Counted from the first letter of the stretch, positions 1 to 9,222 are shown. The stretch: 64,000 bases of DNA from Paracoccus albicereus (GCF_024359525.1 NZ_JAKZEU010000004.1:248001-312000); one strand, 5' to 3'. Made by a program: numbers and translations. The notes: generated by a model from the sequence alone, not told the origin.

Positions 1-68
1 GCCCCGGCGGCATCGACCTGCTGCGCGCGACGCTGCCCGCGATGCTGGACCCCAGCATCGATTCGTGA
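1..68 (+). CDS. C-terminal end of an unidentified protein (partial)
   Basis: Reading the third frame from the window edge gives about 21 residues ending in the sequence DPSIDS before a TGA at 66-68. The codon use (GC-rich third positions) matches the neighbours and the next gene starts 27 bp later on the same strand, so this is probably the tail of a real upstream gene. The fragment is too short to assign to any family. The other two forward frames are also open here, so the frame itself is a judgement. Confidence 0.4.
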   Translation, partial: PGGIDLLRATLPAMLDPSIDS

Positions 69-95
69 TTCCGTCGCCCCAAGACAGGGGCAGAC

Positions 96-1793
96 ATGGA
101 CACGCGCGGGCAAGGCTGGCACCGAGATGGATGGCGTTATCTCAACGCCCGCAGCGCACGCGCGCTGGCGGTCATGCGGGACCGCGGCCCCAGCCAGGTC
201 CAGTTCTGGCTGCTGGCACTGCTGATCGGGATCGGCGCTGGCTTTGCCGCGGTCGGCTTCAGACTGGGGATCGGCTGGATCCAGCGCGCGATCTACGGCG
301 CCGACGACCTGACCATGGCCTCGACCGCCGTGTCGTTGCCGGCCTGGATCGTGATCCTCAGCCCGATCCTCGGCGGCCTTGCGGTCGGGTTGATCCTGCA
401 CCATTTCACCGCGGACGGCCGCGTGCGCGGCGTCAGCGACGTCATCGAAGGCGCGGCGCTGGAAGGCGGCCGGGTGGAAATCCGCGCCGGTCTTGCCTCC
501 GCTGTCGCCTCGCTGATCACGCTCGGCACCGGCGGCTCATCGGGACGCGAGGGCCCGGTCGTCCATCTCGCGGGCGTTATCTCGACCGCGGTCGCACGCC
601 GCATCAAGGCCAGCCCGATCACCGGGCGCGACCTTCTGGGCTGCGCGGTGGCGGGCGCGGTCGCCGCCAGCTTCAACGCGCCCATCGCAGGCGCGCTTTT
701 TGCGCACGAAGTCGTGCTGCGCCATTTCGCCATTCACGCCTTCGCCCCCATCGCCATCGCGGCGGTCGCGGGCACCGTCATCAACCGCAGCCAGTTCGGC
801 GGCATTACCGAGTTCGACCTGTCGCAGGGCACGGACCTCGCCTTCTATGTCGAATTGCCCGCCTTCATGATCCTCGGCCTTCTCTGCGCTCTGGTCGCCG
901 CCGCAATGATGAGCGCGGTGTTCCGGGCCGATCAGGCCGCCAGCCACGTGATGTCGCGCACCGGTCTGCCCCGCTGGCTGCGCCCCGCCATCGCCGGTGC
1001 GCTTCTGGGTCTGATCGCGACGCAGTTTCCGCATATCATCGGCGTCGGCTATGAAACGACGGCGGCGGCGCTGTCCGGTCAGATCGGCTTCTGGGGGGCG
1101 GTGATCTTTGCCGGGGTCAAGGCGCTCGCCGTCGCGATCACGCTGGGCGGCCGGATGGGTGGCGGCATCTTCTCGCCCGCCCTCGTCATGGGCTCGCTGA
1201 CCGGCCTCGCCTTCGGGATCGTGGCGACGGGCCTGCTGCCGGACGTGTCGGGCAACGTGAACCTTTACGCGCTGGCGGGGATGGGCGCGGTCGGCGCGGC
1301 GGTTCTGGGCGCGCCGATCTCGACCGCGATGATCGTGTTCGAGATGACGGGCGACTGGCAGACCGGGATCGCCGTGATGACCGCGGTGTCGCTGTCGTCC
1401 GCGCTGGCCTCGCGCCTGGTCCACCGGTCGTTCTTCCTGACCCAGCTTGAGAACCGCGACGTTCATGTCGCCGAAGGGCCGCAGGTCTGGCTGCCGCAGA
1501 AGATGCGGATCACAGCCGTCAGCCGCGGCCTCGAAGACGACGGCGCACCCCCGCAGGCGGTGCTGGTCGAGATGGTGCGCAAGGGCCGCGCGCTGACCGA
1601 CGGGATGCGACTGCACGAAGCGCTGGCGGAGTTCGAGCGCACCGGCGCGGCCTTTTTGCCGGTGATCCGTCCGCCCGATACCGAAGAGACCGACAAGACC
1701 GAGCCGGAACTCACCGCGATCGTCTACCATGTCGATGCGTTGCGGGCGCTCAATCAGGCGTTGGCCGAAACCGCGGCCGAGGAACACGGCTGA
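96..1793 (+). CDS. ClC-family chloride channel
   Basis: A 565-residue integral membrane protein of the ClC family, which moves chloride across the inner membrane. The family motifs are clear: GSSGREGP at about residues 147-154, containing the external gating glutamate E152, and GIFSP at about 357-361. About 100 C-terminal residues after the membrane domain look like a regulatory (CBS-type) tail. The segment NAPIAGALFAHEVV at about 194-207 aligns with the region that holds the internal proton glutamate (E203) of E. coli ClC-ec1; here that position is Val206, as in channel-type ClCs. This favours a passive channel over a proton/chloride exchanger. The ATG at 96 follows the previous stop by 27 bp. 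Confidence 0.92.
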   Translation: MDTRGQGWHRDGWRYLNARSARALAVMRDRGPSQVQFWLLALLIGIGAGFAAVGFRLGIGWIQRAIYGADDLTMASTAVSLPAWIVILSPILGGLAVGLILHHFTADGRVRGVSDVIEGAALEGGRVEIRAGLASAVASLITLGTGGSSGREGPVVHLAGVISTAVARRIKASPITGRDLLGCAVAGAVAASFNAPIAGALFAHEVVLRHFAIHAFAPIAIAAVAGTVINRSQFGGITEFDLSQGTDLAFYVELPAFMILGLLCALVAAAMMSAVFRADQAASHVMSRTGLPRWLRPAIAGALLGLIATQFPHIIGVGYETTAAALSGQIGFWGAVIFAGVKALAVAITLGGRMGGGIFSPALVMGSLTGLAFGIVATGLLPDVSGNVNLYALAGMGAVGAAVLGAPISTAMIVFEMTGDWQTGIAVMTAVSLSSALASRLVHRSFFLTQLENRDVHVAEGPQVWLPQKMRITAVSRGLEDDGAPPQAVLVEMVRKGRALTDGMRLHEALAEFERTGAAFLPVIRPPDTEETDKTEPELTAIVYHVDALRALNQALAETAAEEHG

Positions 1794-1892
1794 CGCCCTG
1801 CGCGACACCCCGCGAGAGGTCCGCGATCTGCCAAACCCTTCAAATCGAACGACTTATCACCGTCGAAGACATCCGGGCGCAGGCCGCGATCC

Positions 1893-2075
1893 GTTAACGA
1901 TCCCCTAACCGCACGTCCGCAGCCTGTGTACAGGTTGTGTACAGCCTGTGTACGCGCGGTGTACGGGCTGTGACATGCCAAACCCAGCAAATGCTGGCCA
2001 AAATGGGGCAGCAGGTGTTGCGCTGTTGCGCATCACCGCACGCTGGTGTTGCCGTTCACGAAGGTTAAGAACGCC
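1893..2075 (+). repeat. Intergenic repeat, copy A: five GTGTAC-type units at 11-bp period
   Basis: The convergent gap between the ClC gene and cobT holds an ordered element found twice more in this window (28848-29000 and, inverted, 51732-51921). Units of GTGTAC start at 1926, 1937, 1948 and 1959, with a degenerate GTGACA at 1970, so the period is exactly 11 bp. They are followed by a small inverted repeat, CCAGC-AAAT-GCTGG at 1984-1997, then two tandem TGTTGCGC units (about 2016-2031), and GTTAA sequences flank both ends. No open frame of note crosses it. The helical phasing points to a protein-binding array; its function is unknown. Confidence 0.85.
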
Positions 2076-2080
2076 CCGCC

Positions 2081-3961
2081 TCAGCCGGTGCGGCGGACAT
2101 TGTTCATCCCGAAGATCCGCGCCCGCTTCTTGGGATCGGGATCGAACAGCGCGGCCAGCTGTTCGGTCATCGCGCCGGCCAGCTGCTCGACATCGGTGAT
2201 CGTGACCGCGCGCTGGTAATAGCGCGTCACGTCATGCCCGATCCCGATCGCCAGAAGCTCGACCTGCTTCTTGCGCTCGACCATCGCGATCACGTCACGC
2301 AGGTGTTTTTCCAGATAATTCGCGGGGTTGACCGACAACGTGCTGTCATCGACGGGCGCCCCGTCCGAAATCACCATCAGGATCTTGCGCACCTCTGACC
2401 GGCGCGCCAGCCGCCGATGCGCCCATTCCAGCGCCTCGCCGTCGATGTTTTCCTTCAGCAGGCCTTCCTTCATCATCAGCCCAAGGTTCGGCCTGACCCG
2501 CCGCCACGGCGCGTCGGCCCCCTTGTAGATGATGTGGCGCAGGTCGTTCAGCCGCCCCGGTTGCGCCGGACGGCCTTCCTTCAGCCATTCCTCGCGCGCC
2601 TGCCCGCCTTTCCACGCCCGCGTGGTGAAGCCCAGGATCTCGACCTTGACCGAGCAGCGTTCCAGCGTCCGAGCCAGAACGTCCGCGCAGATCGCCGCGA
2701 TGGAAATCGGCCGCCCCCGCATCGAACCGGAATTGTCGATCAGCAGCGTCACCACCGTGTCGCGAAATTCCGTATCCTTTTCAACCTTGAAGCTCAGTGG
2801 CGTCGTCGGGTTCGCGACCACGCGCGCCAGCCGTCCGGCGTCCAGAACACCCTCTTCCTTGTCGAATTCCCAACTGCGGTTCTGCTGCGCCTGAAGCCGC
2901 CGCTGCAGCTTGTTGGCCAGCCGGCTGACCGCGCCCCGCAACGGATCGAGCTGCTTGTCCAGATAGGCGCGCAGCCGCTCCAGCTCGGCCGGTTCGGCCA
3001 GATCCTCGGCACGGATCTCCTCGTCCCATTGCTGGCTGAAGACCTTGTAATCGGCGCTCGCCTCGCTGACCGGCGGCGGCGTTTCAGGCGGGGTGTCGGC
3101 TTCGGGCATCTCGGCCTCGTCCGCCATTTCCTCGTCGGACATGTCGTCCATCGAGACCTGCGCCTGCTTCTCGTCCTGCTCCTGCTCCTGGCTCTGCTCG
3201 GGGCTGGCCTCGGCGTCTTCTTCCTCGTTCTGCTCGCGGGACTGGTTGTCGCCGGCTTCCTCGTCCTGCTCGGCGCTTTCGTCCGCGTCGTCATCCTCGG
3301 GCTGGTCGGGATCCTCGCCCAGCTGGTCGCCGTAGCCCAGATCGTCGATCACCTGCCGCGCCATCCGCGCGAAGGCGCTCTGGTCGGCCAGCACGTCGTC
3401 GATCCGCTCCAGCGTGCCGCTGGCCTGCTGTTCGACGAACGGTCGCCAAAGATCGGCCACATGCTGCGCGCCGGGCGGCAGCGCGCGCCCCGTCGCCGCC
3501 TGCCGGACGATCAGCCCCGCCGCCACCGCCAATGGTGCGTCGGACGCCGCCTTGATCTGACTGTAGCCCTTCTTCTCAGCCTCTGCCCCGATCCGCGCGT
3601 CGATGTTGGACAGCGCACCGGGCATGTCGCGCGCACCCAAGGCCTCGCAGCGCGCCGTTTCCATCGCCTCGTAAAGCTCGCGCGCCATCGGTCCGGTCGG
3701 GGCATAGCGCGCATGTGTCGAGGGGTCGTTGTGGCGCAGCTTCATCGCCAGCGCGTCGGCGGTTCCCCGCGCCAGCAGCACCTCGTCCCGCGTCATCCGG
3801 CGGCTCACCTGCGGCAGGCGCATCTGGTCGCCGGAAACCCCCGACGGATCGGCCGAAAAGGTCACGTTCAGATCGTGATCCTCGGCCAACGCACGAGTTG
3901 CCTCGGTCAATGCCTTCTTGAACGGATCGGCGGGGTTGTCGGTGGTTTTCATGCCTTTCAT
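2081..3961 (-). CDS. cobT: Aerobic cobaltochelatase subunit CobT
   Basis: A 626-residue subunit of the ATP-dependent CobNST complex that inserts cobalt into hydrogenobyrinic acid a,c-diamide in the aerobic cobalamin pathway. The order is typical: an N-terminal helical domain, a very acidic Asp/Glu/Gln-rich linker (about 217-300), and a C-terminal von Willebrand A domain with the MIDAS motif DNSGSM at about 409-414. The ATG at 3961 is followed by another in-frame ATG at 3952, either of which could be used. Its partner cobS lies 1.1 kb away on the same strand, with an opposite-strand SDR gene between them. The product supports B12 supply for NrdJ (52816-56454). Confidence 0.95.
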   Translation of the reverse strand: MKGMKTTDNPADPFKKALTEATRALAEDHDLNVTFSADPSGVSGDQMRLPQVSRRMTRDEVLLARGTADALAMKLRHNDPSTHARYAPTGPMARELYEAMETARCEALGARDMPGALSNIDARIGAEAEKKGYSQIKAASDAPLAVAAGLIVRQAATGRALPPGAQHVADLWRPFVEQQASGTLERIDDVLADQSAFARMARQVIDDLGYGDQLGEDPDQPEDDDADESAEQDEEAGDNQSREQNEEEDAEASPEQSQEQEQDEKQAQVSMDDMSDEEMADEAEMPEADTPPETPPPVSEASADYKVFSQQWDEEIRAEDLAEPAELERLRAYLDKQLDPLRGAVSRLANKLQRRLQAQQNRSWEFDKEEGVLDAGRLARVVANPTTPLSFKVEKDTEFRDTVVTLLIDNSGSMRGRPISIAAICADVLARTLERCSVKVEILGFTTRAWKGGQAREEWLKEGRPAQPGRLNDLRHIIYKGADAPWRRVRPNLGLMMKEGLLKENIDGEALEWAHRRLARRSEVRKILMVISDGAPVDDSTLSVNPANYLEKHLRDVIAMVERKKQVELLAIGIGHDVTRYYQRAVTITDVEQLAGAMTEQLAALFDPDPKKRARIFGMNNVRRTG

Positions 3962-4038
3962 AGACCATCAACGCCCGGGTGAGACAAGGGGCGCCATCCC
4001 GCCCCGCCCCGTGGTCCCGTTGATATTTCCGAAGCAGC

Positions 4039-4063
4039 GAAACCCCCGGCAGTGGCGGCCGTT
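4039..4063 (+). promoter_or_regulatory. Possible EcfG-type stress promoter (one mismatch)
   Basis: GAAAC at 4039-4043 and CGTT at 4060-4063 are separated by 16 bp, one base away from the alphaproteobacterial general-stress consensus GGAAC-N16/17-CGTT. The motif ends 23 bp before the SDR start codon. A single mismatch motif of this size can arise by chance; the stress-type product of the gene raises its plausibility. Confidence 0.35.
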
Positions 4064-4086
4064 ACCTTTCCTGAAAGAGGTGATTC

Positions 4087-4998
4087 ATGACCGACGAAAC
4101 CACGCCCGATCCGATTTTCCGCAGCGGAGCGCTCCACGATCCCGATCTGCCGCGACCCGAGTTTCCTGCGCAGGAGCAAGCTTGGCCCGGTCTTGCCGCC
4201 GACATGCAGCCCCGTCCCGACCACGGTGAGAAAAGCTACCGCGGGACTGGGCGTCTGGCCGGCAAGCGCGCGCTGATCACCGGCGGCGACAGCGGCATCG
4301 GAGCGGCAGTTGCCATCGCCTATGCGCGCGAGGGCGCCGACGTCGCCATCAACTATCTTCCGGACGAGCAGAAGGACGCCGACACGATCATCGACCTGAT
4401 CAAGGCCGAAGGCCGCACGGCCGTCGCCATCCCCGGGGATATCCGCGACGAGGACTTCTGCAAATCGCTGGTGCGGCAGGCTGTCGAGGGGCTGGGCGGC
4501 CTGGATGTGCTGGTCAACAACGCAGGCCATCAGCAATTCTGTGAGGATCTGACCGATCTCAGCACCGAATCCTTCGATGCGACCATCAAGACCAACATCT
4601 ACGCGCCCTTCTGGATCACGAAGGCTGCTTTGCCGCATATGGAAAACGGCGCCTCGATCATCATGACGGCCTCGGTTCAAGCCTTCTCGCCGTCCGAGAT
4701 TCTGGTCGATTACGCGCTGACCAAGGCGGCCAACGTCGCCTTCGCGCGTTCCATGGCGAAACAGCTTGCGCCCAAGGGCATCCGCGCCAATGCGGTCTGT
4801 CCGGGCCCCTACTGGACGCCATTGCAGGTTTCGGGTGGTCAGCCCACCGACGCTGTGCAGACCCATGGCAAGAAGGCGCCCCTCGGTCGCCCCGGTCAGC
4901 CGGTCGAGATCGCCCCGATCTACGTGCTTCTCGCCTCGGACGAGGCGAGCTACATCACCGGCGAGTATTTCGGCTCGACAGGTGGCAAGGGGCTGTGA
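4087..4998 (+). CDS. SDR-family oxidoreductase, general-stress type
   Basis: A 303-residue NAD(P)-dependent classical short-chain dehydrogenase with an N-terminal extension of about 55 residues, as in the YghA/YhdF/general-stress-protein-39 group. The cofactor loop TGGDSGIG lies at about 65-72, NNAG at about 144-147, and the catalytic set is Ser196 and Tyr209-x3-Lys213. The substrate cannot be read from sequence. A ribosome site (AAAGAGG) precedes the ATG. The gene sits between cobT and cobS on the opposite strand, convergent with cobS with an 18-bp gap, and looks like an insertion into a cob operon. Confidence 0.9.
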   Translation: MTDETTPDPIFRSGALHDPDLPRPEFPAQEQAWPGLAADMQPRPDHGEKSYRGTGRLAGKRALITGGDSGIGAAVAIAYAREGADVAINYLPDEQKDADTIIDLIKAEGRTAVAIPGDIRDEDFCKSLVRQAVEGLGGLDVLVNNAGHQQFCEDLTDLSTESFDATIKTNIYAPFWITKAALPHMENGASIIMTASVQAFSPSEILVDYALTKAANVAFARSMAKQLAPKGIRANAVCPGPYWTPLQVSGGQPTDAVQTHGKKAPLGRPGQPVEIAPIYVLLASDEASYITGEYFGSTGGKGL

Positions 4999-5016
4999 AC
5001 CTCGCGTGCTGGCGGC

Positions 5017-6000
5017 TTACCCCGCCAGCACCGCGGCGCTCTCCGGCAGTTCCTCGTCGAACAGCCGCTGATAGAATTCCGCGACCGTCTCGCGTTCCAG
5101 CTCGTCGCACTTGTTCAGGAACGTCAGCCGGAATGCATAGCCCAGGTTGTTGTCGAAGATCCGCGCGTTTTGCGCCCAGGTGATGACCGTCCGCGGCGAC
5201 ATGACCGTCGACAGATCGCCTTGCATGAAGGCGGTCCGCGTCAGGTCGGCAAGCGTCACCATCTGGTTGATCGTCTTGCGGCCCTTTTCGGTGTTGTAGG
5301 TCGGGTTCTTGGCGAGAACGATCGCGGCCTCTGCGTCGTGGCTCAGATAGTTCAGCGTCGTCACCAGCGACCAGCGGTCCATCTGTCCCTGGTTGATCTG
5401 CTGGGTGCCGTGGTACAGGCCGGTCGTGTCGCCCAGACCCACAGTGTTCGCCGTCGCGAACAGCCGGAAATAGGGGTTCGGCGTGATGACCTCGTTCTGG
5501 TCCAGCAGCGTCAGCTTGCCGTCGGTTTCCAGGACACGCTGGATCACGAACATCACGTCTGCGCGACCGGCATCATACTCATCGAACACGATGGCGGTCT
5601 GGTTGCGCAGCGCCCAGGGCAGGATGCCTTCATGGAACACCGTGACCTGCTTGCCGTCGACCAGCTTGATCGCGTCCTTGCCGATCAGGTCGATCCGGCT
5701 GACATGACTGTCGAGGTTCACCCGCACGCAGGGCCAGTTCAGCCGTGCCGCGACCTGTTCGATATGGGTGGATTTCCCTGTGCCATGATAGCCTTGGATC
5801 ATGACGCGCCGGTTGTAGGCAAAGCCCGCGAGGATGGCGAGCGTGGTGTCGGCATCGAACTTGTAGGTGCTGTCGATGTCGGGCACGCGGTCGGTCCGCT
5901 CGGCGAAGCCCTTCACCTTCATGTCGCTGTCGAGGCCGAAGACTTCGCCCAGATCGATCTCTTCGGTCGGTTTCGCAGTCGGGTCGAGATCGGCCATCAT
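5017..6000 (-). CDS. cobS: Aerobic cobaltochelatase subunit CobS (AAA+ ATPase)
   Basis: A 327-residue MoxR-like AAA+ subunit that, with CobT, powers cobalt insertion by CobN. The Walker A motif GYHGTGKST is at about 70-78 and the Walker B segment AIVFDE at about 136-141. The open frame extends far upstream, but the real start is the ATG at 6000: a strong GAGGA ribosome site precedes it by 7 nt, a second ATG follows immediately, and the encoded protein begins like known CobS. The upstream region is shared with the divergent sigma factor gene at 6133. Confidence 0.95.
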   Translation of the reverse strand: MMADLDPTAKPTEEIDLGEVFGLDSDMKVKGFAERTDRVPDIDSTYKFDADTTLAILAGFAYNRRVMIQGYHGTGKSTHIEQVAARLNWPCVRVNLDSHVSRIDLIGKDAIKLVDGKQVTVFHEGILPWALRNQTAIVFDEYDAGRADVMFVIQRVLETDGKLTLLDQNEVITPNPYFRLFATANTVGLGDTTGLYHGTQQINQGQMDRWSLVTTLNYLSHDAEAAIVLAKNPTYNTEKGRKTINQMVTLADLTRTAFMQGDLSTVMSPRTVITWAQNARIFDNNLGYAFRLTFLNKCDELERETVAEFYQRLFDEELPESAAVLAG

Positions 6001-6132
6001 GGTTCCTTTCCTCGTGTCAGTGGCTTCAATCGCGCATTCGCCCGGCGACTGCAAGGCGGGTGGCCCTGGCGCCGGATTGACCTGCCGCACAAGCCGGGAA
6101 TAGGGTACGCGCAAGATCGAACGAGGAACCGA

Positions 6133-6687
6133 GTGGCCCACCGGACGCATAGCGAATTGGAGGCGATGATCGGGCGCATCGCGCTTCGCGACCGCGCGGC
6201 CTTCGACCGGCTGTACGATGCGACCTCTGCCAAGCTGCATGCGGTCTGCCTGTCGGTGCTGAAGGACCGGCCCGAGGCGGAAGAGACGCTGCAGGAAGTC
6301 TATATCCGGATCTGGAATTCGGCTGGCAGCTACGCCTCGAACGGATATTCGCCGATGACGTGGCTCATCACCATCGCGCGCAACCGCTCGATAGACAGGC
6401 TGCGCAAGCGTCAGAACCGGCCGCAGGCAGCGCCGGTCGATGCCGCCGAAACGATCCCCTCGCAGGCGCCCGGTCCCGAAGCCCTGGCGCTGCGCGCCCA
6501 GCAGCGCGCGCTTCTGGCCGATTGTCTGGCGCAGCTGGAAGACCGTCAGGCCGACGCGGTGCGCGCGGTCTATCTGGAAGGCGCCGCCTATGCCGAGATC
6601 GCCGAGCGTGAAGGCGCGCCCTTGAACACCGTCCGCAGCTGGCTGCGCCGCAGCCTGCTGAAACTGAAGGAGTGCGTCAGCCGATGA
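6133..6687 (+). CDS. ECF-type RNA polymerase sigma factor
   Basis: A 184-residue sigma factor with only regions 2 and 4. Region 2 runs from about 22 to 95 (motifs [26 protein letters not shown], and [16 protein letters not shown] for -10 recognition) and region 4 from about 122 to 180, with the helix-turn-helix [21 protein letters not shown] chose the GTG at 6133 because GAGGA sits 5 nt upstream and the protein then starts just before region 2; an ATG at 6166 is in frame but too close to region 2. The stop overlaps the anti-sigma start by ATGA, so the two are translationally coupled. Confidence 0.92.
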   Translation: MAHRTHSELEAMIGRIALRDRAAFDRLYDATSAKLHAVCLSVLKDRPEAEETLQEVYIRIWNSAGSYASNGYSPMTWLITIARNRSIDRLRKRQNRPQAAPVDAAETIPSQAPGPEALALRAQQRALLADCLAQLEDRQADAVRAVYLEGAAYAEIAEREGAPLNTVRSWLRRSLLKLKECVSR

Positions 6688-7421
6688 CCGATGCACCCGC
6701 TTCCCCACCGATCCCGCTGACGCCCGAGGAGGAATCCCAGGCCCTCGCCGCCGAATACGCGCTCGGCCTGCTGGAGGATGCCGAGCTTGAAGCGGCTCAG
6801 GCCCGTGTCGCCACCGATCCGGACTTTGCCGCGATGGTACGCGAATGGCATGAACGTCTGGCCTCGCTGGCGGACGAACTGACCCTTGTGATGGCCCCGG
6901 CCCGGGCCAAGGTGATGATCGACCGCGCGCTTGGGCACACGCAGATCCCCGAATTGCAATCCGAACCGCGCAGCCCGGGGGGCCTGATGCGCTGGTTCTG
7001 GGGCGCGATCGCGGCGGCCGCCGTCGTCGCCACCATCATCGTGGTCCCACCGATGCTGCGCGACGACATTCCGGCAGGCTTCCAGCCCGAATTCGCGACG
7101 GACATCGTCGCGGGCGATGTCGGCCTGCAGGTCCATGCCGGGATCGATGCGGACGACCGCACGATGGTCGTGGTTCTGGAAGAGGGCAGCATCCCGGAAG
7201 GCCGCGACTACGAGATCTGGTGGCTGGAATCCGAAACGGCAGAGCCGGTCTCGCTGGGGCTGCTGCCCCGCAGCGGTACGATCAGCTTCCCGATGCCGAC
7301 GGGGACCGAACCTCAGGCCGGCCCTGTGATCGCGCTGACGGACGAACCCGAGGGCGGCTCACCCACCGGACTTCCGACCGGTCCGGTCATCGGTTCCGCT
7401 GCTCTCGTCCCCGTGAGTTGA
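6684..7421 (+). CDS. Membrane anti-sigma factor (RskA-type)
   Basis: A 245-residue single-pass membrane protein. An N-terminal cytoplasmic part (about 1-100), with the motif [18 protein letters not shown], resembles the sigma-binding domain of anti-sigma factors. One transmembrane helix follows at about 103-124, then a periplasmic domain of the RskA C-terminal type with [15 protein letters not shown]. It should hold the ECF sigma factor encoded immediately upstream at the inner membrane until a signal arrives. The ATG at 6684 overlaps the sigma stop, with AAGGAG 11 nt upstream. The downstream fasciclin gene is a plausible regulon member or sensor partner. Confidence 0.9.
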   Translation: MTDAPASPPIPLTPEEESQALAAEYALGLLEDAELEAAQARVATDPDFAAMVREWHERLASLADELTLVMAPARAKVMIDRALGHTQIPELQSEPRSPGGLMRWFWGAIAAAAVVATIIVVPPMLRDDIPAGFQPEFATDIVAGDVGLQVHAGIDADDRTMVVVLEEGSIPEGRDYEIWWLESETAEPVSLGLLPRSGTISFPMPTGTEPQAGPVIALTDEPEGGSPTGLPTGPVIGSAALVPVS

Positions 7422-7427
7422 TTTAAC

Positions 7428-7452
7428 GCAACTTACTCGCATCGCTTGCGTT
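7428..7452 (+). promoter_or_regulatory. Candidate ECF promoter of the fasciclin gene
   Basis: GCAAC at 7428-7432 and CGTT at 7449-7452 are separated by exactly 16 bp, the layout of ECF promoters (the EcfG consensus is GGAAC-N16/17-CGTT). It would give a leader of about 45-50 nt before the ATG at 7507. Whether EcfG or the ECF sigma encoded just upstream would use it cannot be told from the sequence. Confidence 0.45.
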
Positions 7453-7506
7453 GTTAGGCTCAGCGAAGGCCGAACCGAGCCTTCGTCCTTAACAGGAGGA
7501 CACTCA

Positions 7507-8073
7507 ATGCAATTCCGTACCCTCGCGAAAGCCCTCGCAACCGTTGCAGCCACCGCCATCGTTGCGCCGGCTGCATTTGCCCAGAACACCATGGTCGGCG
7601 GCGCCGAGATGATGCCCAGCATGACCATCGTGGAAAACGCGTCGAACTCGGCCGACCACACCACGCTCGTGGCTGCCGTCAAAGCTGCCGGCTTGGTTGA
7701 AACGCTTTCGGGTGAAGGTCCCTTCACCGTCTTCGCGCCCACCAACGCAGCGTTCGAGAAGCTGCCGGAAGGCACCGTCGAAGACCTGCTGAAGCCGGAA
7801 AACAAGGATCAGCTGACCAAGGTTCTGACCTGCCATGTCGTCGCGGCGGACGCGATGTCGCCGGCCATCGGTCAGATGATCGCCGATGATGGCGGTGCGC
7901 ACCCGGTCGAAACGCTGGGCGGCTGCATCCTGACCGCCTCGATCCGCGAATCCGACAACGCCCTGCAGCTGACCGACGAAAACGGCAACGTCGCTACGGT
8001 GACGATCCCGGACGTCGATCAGTCGAACGGCGTCGTCCACGTGATCGACACGGTGATGCTGCCCGCGATGTGA
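7507..8073 (+). CDS. Secreted fasciclin-domain protein
   Basis: A 188-residue exported protein with a Sec signal peptide (about 1-25, cleavage after AFA) followed by one FAS1 domain. The domain motifs are HTTLVAAVKAAGLVETLSGEGPFTVFAP-type H1 and 'VVHVIDTVMLP' H2 at the C-terminus. FAS1 domains mediate adhesion; bacterial single-domain forms are periplasmic or extracellular and of largely unknown ligand. A strong ribosome site (AGGAGG) precedes the ATG. The sigma / anti-sigma / fasciclin order recurs in alphaproteobacteria, which suggests the gene belongs to that ECF regulon. A strong terminator follows at 8099. Confidence 0.93.
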   Translation: MQFRTLAKALATVAATAIVAPAAFAQNTMVGGAEMMPSMTIVENASNSADHTTLVAAVKAAGLVETLSGEGPFTVFAPTNAAFEKLPEGTVEDLLKPENKDQLTKVLTCHVVAADAMSPAIGQMIADDGGAHPVETLGGCILTASIRESDNALQLTDENGNVATVTIPDVDQSNGVVHVIDTVMLPAM

Positions 8074-8098
8074 TCGCGACGCGACCTTAGCCAGATTG

Positions 8099-8128
8099 AC
8101 GCCCGTGCTTCCGGCACGGGCGTTTTTT
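8099..8128 (+). terminator. Rho-independent terminator after the fasciclin gene
   Basis: A 10-bp perfect stem (ACGCCCGTGC / GCACGGGCGT) with a five-base loop is followed by a run of six T, 26 bp after the fasciclin stop codon. Confidence 0.92.
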
Positions 8129-8148
8129 CATGTCATACCGCATTTCGC

Positions 8149-8174
8149 TGAACCGGACTTGCCTGACCGGCGTT
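8149..8174 (+). promoter_or_regulatory. Possible EcfG-type promoter of the DUF808 gene
   Basis: TGAAC at 8149-8153 and CGTT at 8171-8174 are 17 bp apart, one mismatch from GGAAC-N17-CGTT. It lies 40 bp before the start codon of the DUF808 gene. With one mismatch this is suggestive only. Confidence 0.35.
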
Positions 8175-8214
8175 CGGCGGTCAGGGTCGGAAAACATGAG
8201 CTTGGAGCGGGTGG

Positions 8215-9222
8215 ATGAGCGGACTGATCGCGCTACTGGATGACGTGGCCTCGATCTCGAAGGTTGCTGCGGCCTCGATCGACGATGTTGCGGGGCAGGC
8301 TGCCAAGGCGGGCGCGAAGGCTGCGGGCGCGTTGATCGACGACGCGGCGGTCACGCCCAAATACGTCCACGGCTTCGATGCCAGCCGCGAGATCCCGATT
8401 GTCTGGAAGATCGCGCGAGGCTCGATCTTCAACAAGCTCGTGATCCTCTTGCCGGTCGCGCTGCTGCTGTCCGCCTTCGCACCGTGGCTGATCCCGCCCC
8501 TTCTGATGCTGGGCGGGGCCTACCTTTGCTACGAGGGCGCTGAGAAAGTCGCACATGCCTTTGGCTGGGGATCTGACGCCCATTCCAGCGAGAAGCATAC
8601 CGATCCGGTGGGCGAAGGCGCGGCCCTTGAAGAACAACGCGTTGCCGGTGCGATCAAGACCGACTTCATCCTCTCGGCCGAGATCATGACCATCGCGCTG
8701 TCGACGATCCCGCTGGAGGATACACTGGTCATGAAGGCCGTCATCCTGGCCGTGGTCGCGATCGGGATCACCGTGGTCGTCTACGGTTCGGTCGCGCTGA
8801 TCGTAAAGGCGGACGACGTTGGCGTGCATCTCGCGACGGAACGCAGCGGCGCGCTGGCGGCGCTCGGCCGGGGCATCGTCAAGGTAATGCCCGGCTTCAT
8901 GAAGACGCTGACCATCGTCGGCACCGCCGCGATGATCTGGGTTGGCGGTCAGATCATCGTCCACGGTCTGCACGAGTTGGGTCAGCACCAGCCCTACGAG
9001 TGGGTTCACCATCAGGCAGAGGCGGCAGCCCACGCGCTGCCACAGGTCGCCGGTCTGGCCGCCTGGGCCACGACTGCCTTTTTCGATGGAATCCTTGGGC
9101 TGATCCTTGGGCTGATCCTGATCCCCATCGTCGCGCGGATCGTGAACCCGCTGCTGGGTGCAACGATCCTGCCCCTGATCGACTCCGTGAAAGGGCTTTT
9201 CGGAAAGCGCGAGAAGGCGTGA
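8215..9222 (+). CDS. DUF808 (YedI-type) inner-membrane protein
   Basis: A 335-residue polytopic membrane protein of the DUF808/YedI family, whose function is not established. The N-terminus MSGLIALLDDVASISKVAAASIDDV is the family hallmark. At least five or six hydrophobic helices follow (for example about 83-105, 155-175, 180-200, 225-250 and 280-310). The ATG at 8215 has a GGAGCGG ribosome site. It stands alone between a terminator and the Pho-box region of ugp. The upstream EcfG-like motif would make it a stress gene. Confidence 0.9.
   Translation: MSGLIALLDDVASISKVAAASIDDVAGQAAKAGAKAAGALIDDAAVTPKYVHGFDASREIPIVWKIARGSIFNKLVILLPVALLLSAFAPWLIPPLLMLGGAYLCYEGAEKVAHAFGWGSDAHSSEKHTDPVGEGAALEEQRVAGAIKTDFILSAEIMTIALSTIPLEDTLVMKAVILAVVAIGITVVVYGSVALIVKADDVGVHLATERSGALAALGRGIVKVMPGFMKTLTIVGTAAMIWVGGQIIVHGLHELGQHQPYEWVHHQAEAAAHALPQVAGLAAWATTAFFDGILGLILGLILIPIVARIVNPLLGATILPLIDSVKGLFGKREKA

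Noticed and set aside
537..1808. Long minus-strand open frame opposite the ClC gene
   Set aside because: Arg/His/Gln-rich product with no domain; it is the antisense of a clear membrane-protein gene in GC-rich DNA.
1926..1975. GTGTAC arrays as a possible CRISPR
   Set aside because: The repeat is 6 bp with 5-bp spacers, five units only, with no cas genes in the window.
2417..3982. 521-residue open frame opposite cobT
   Set aside because: Composition typical of antisense frames; cobT has full domain and MIDAS support.
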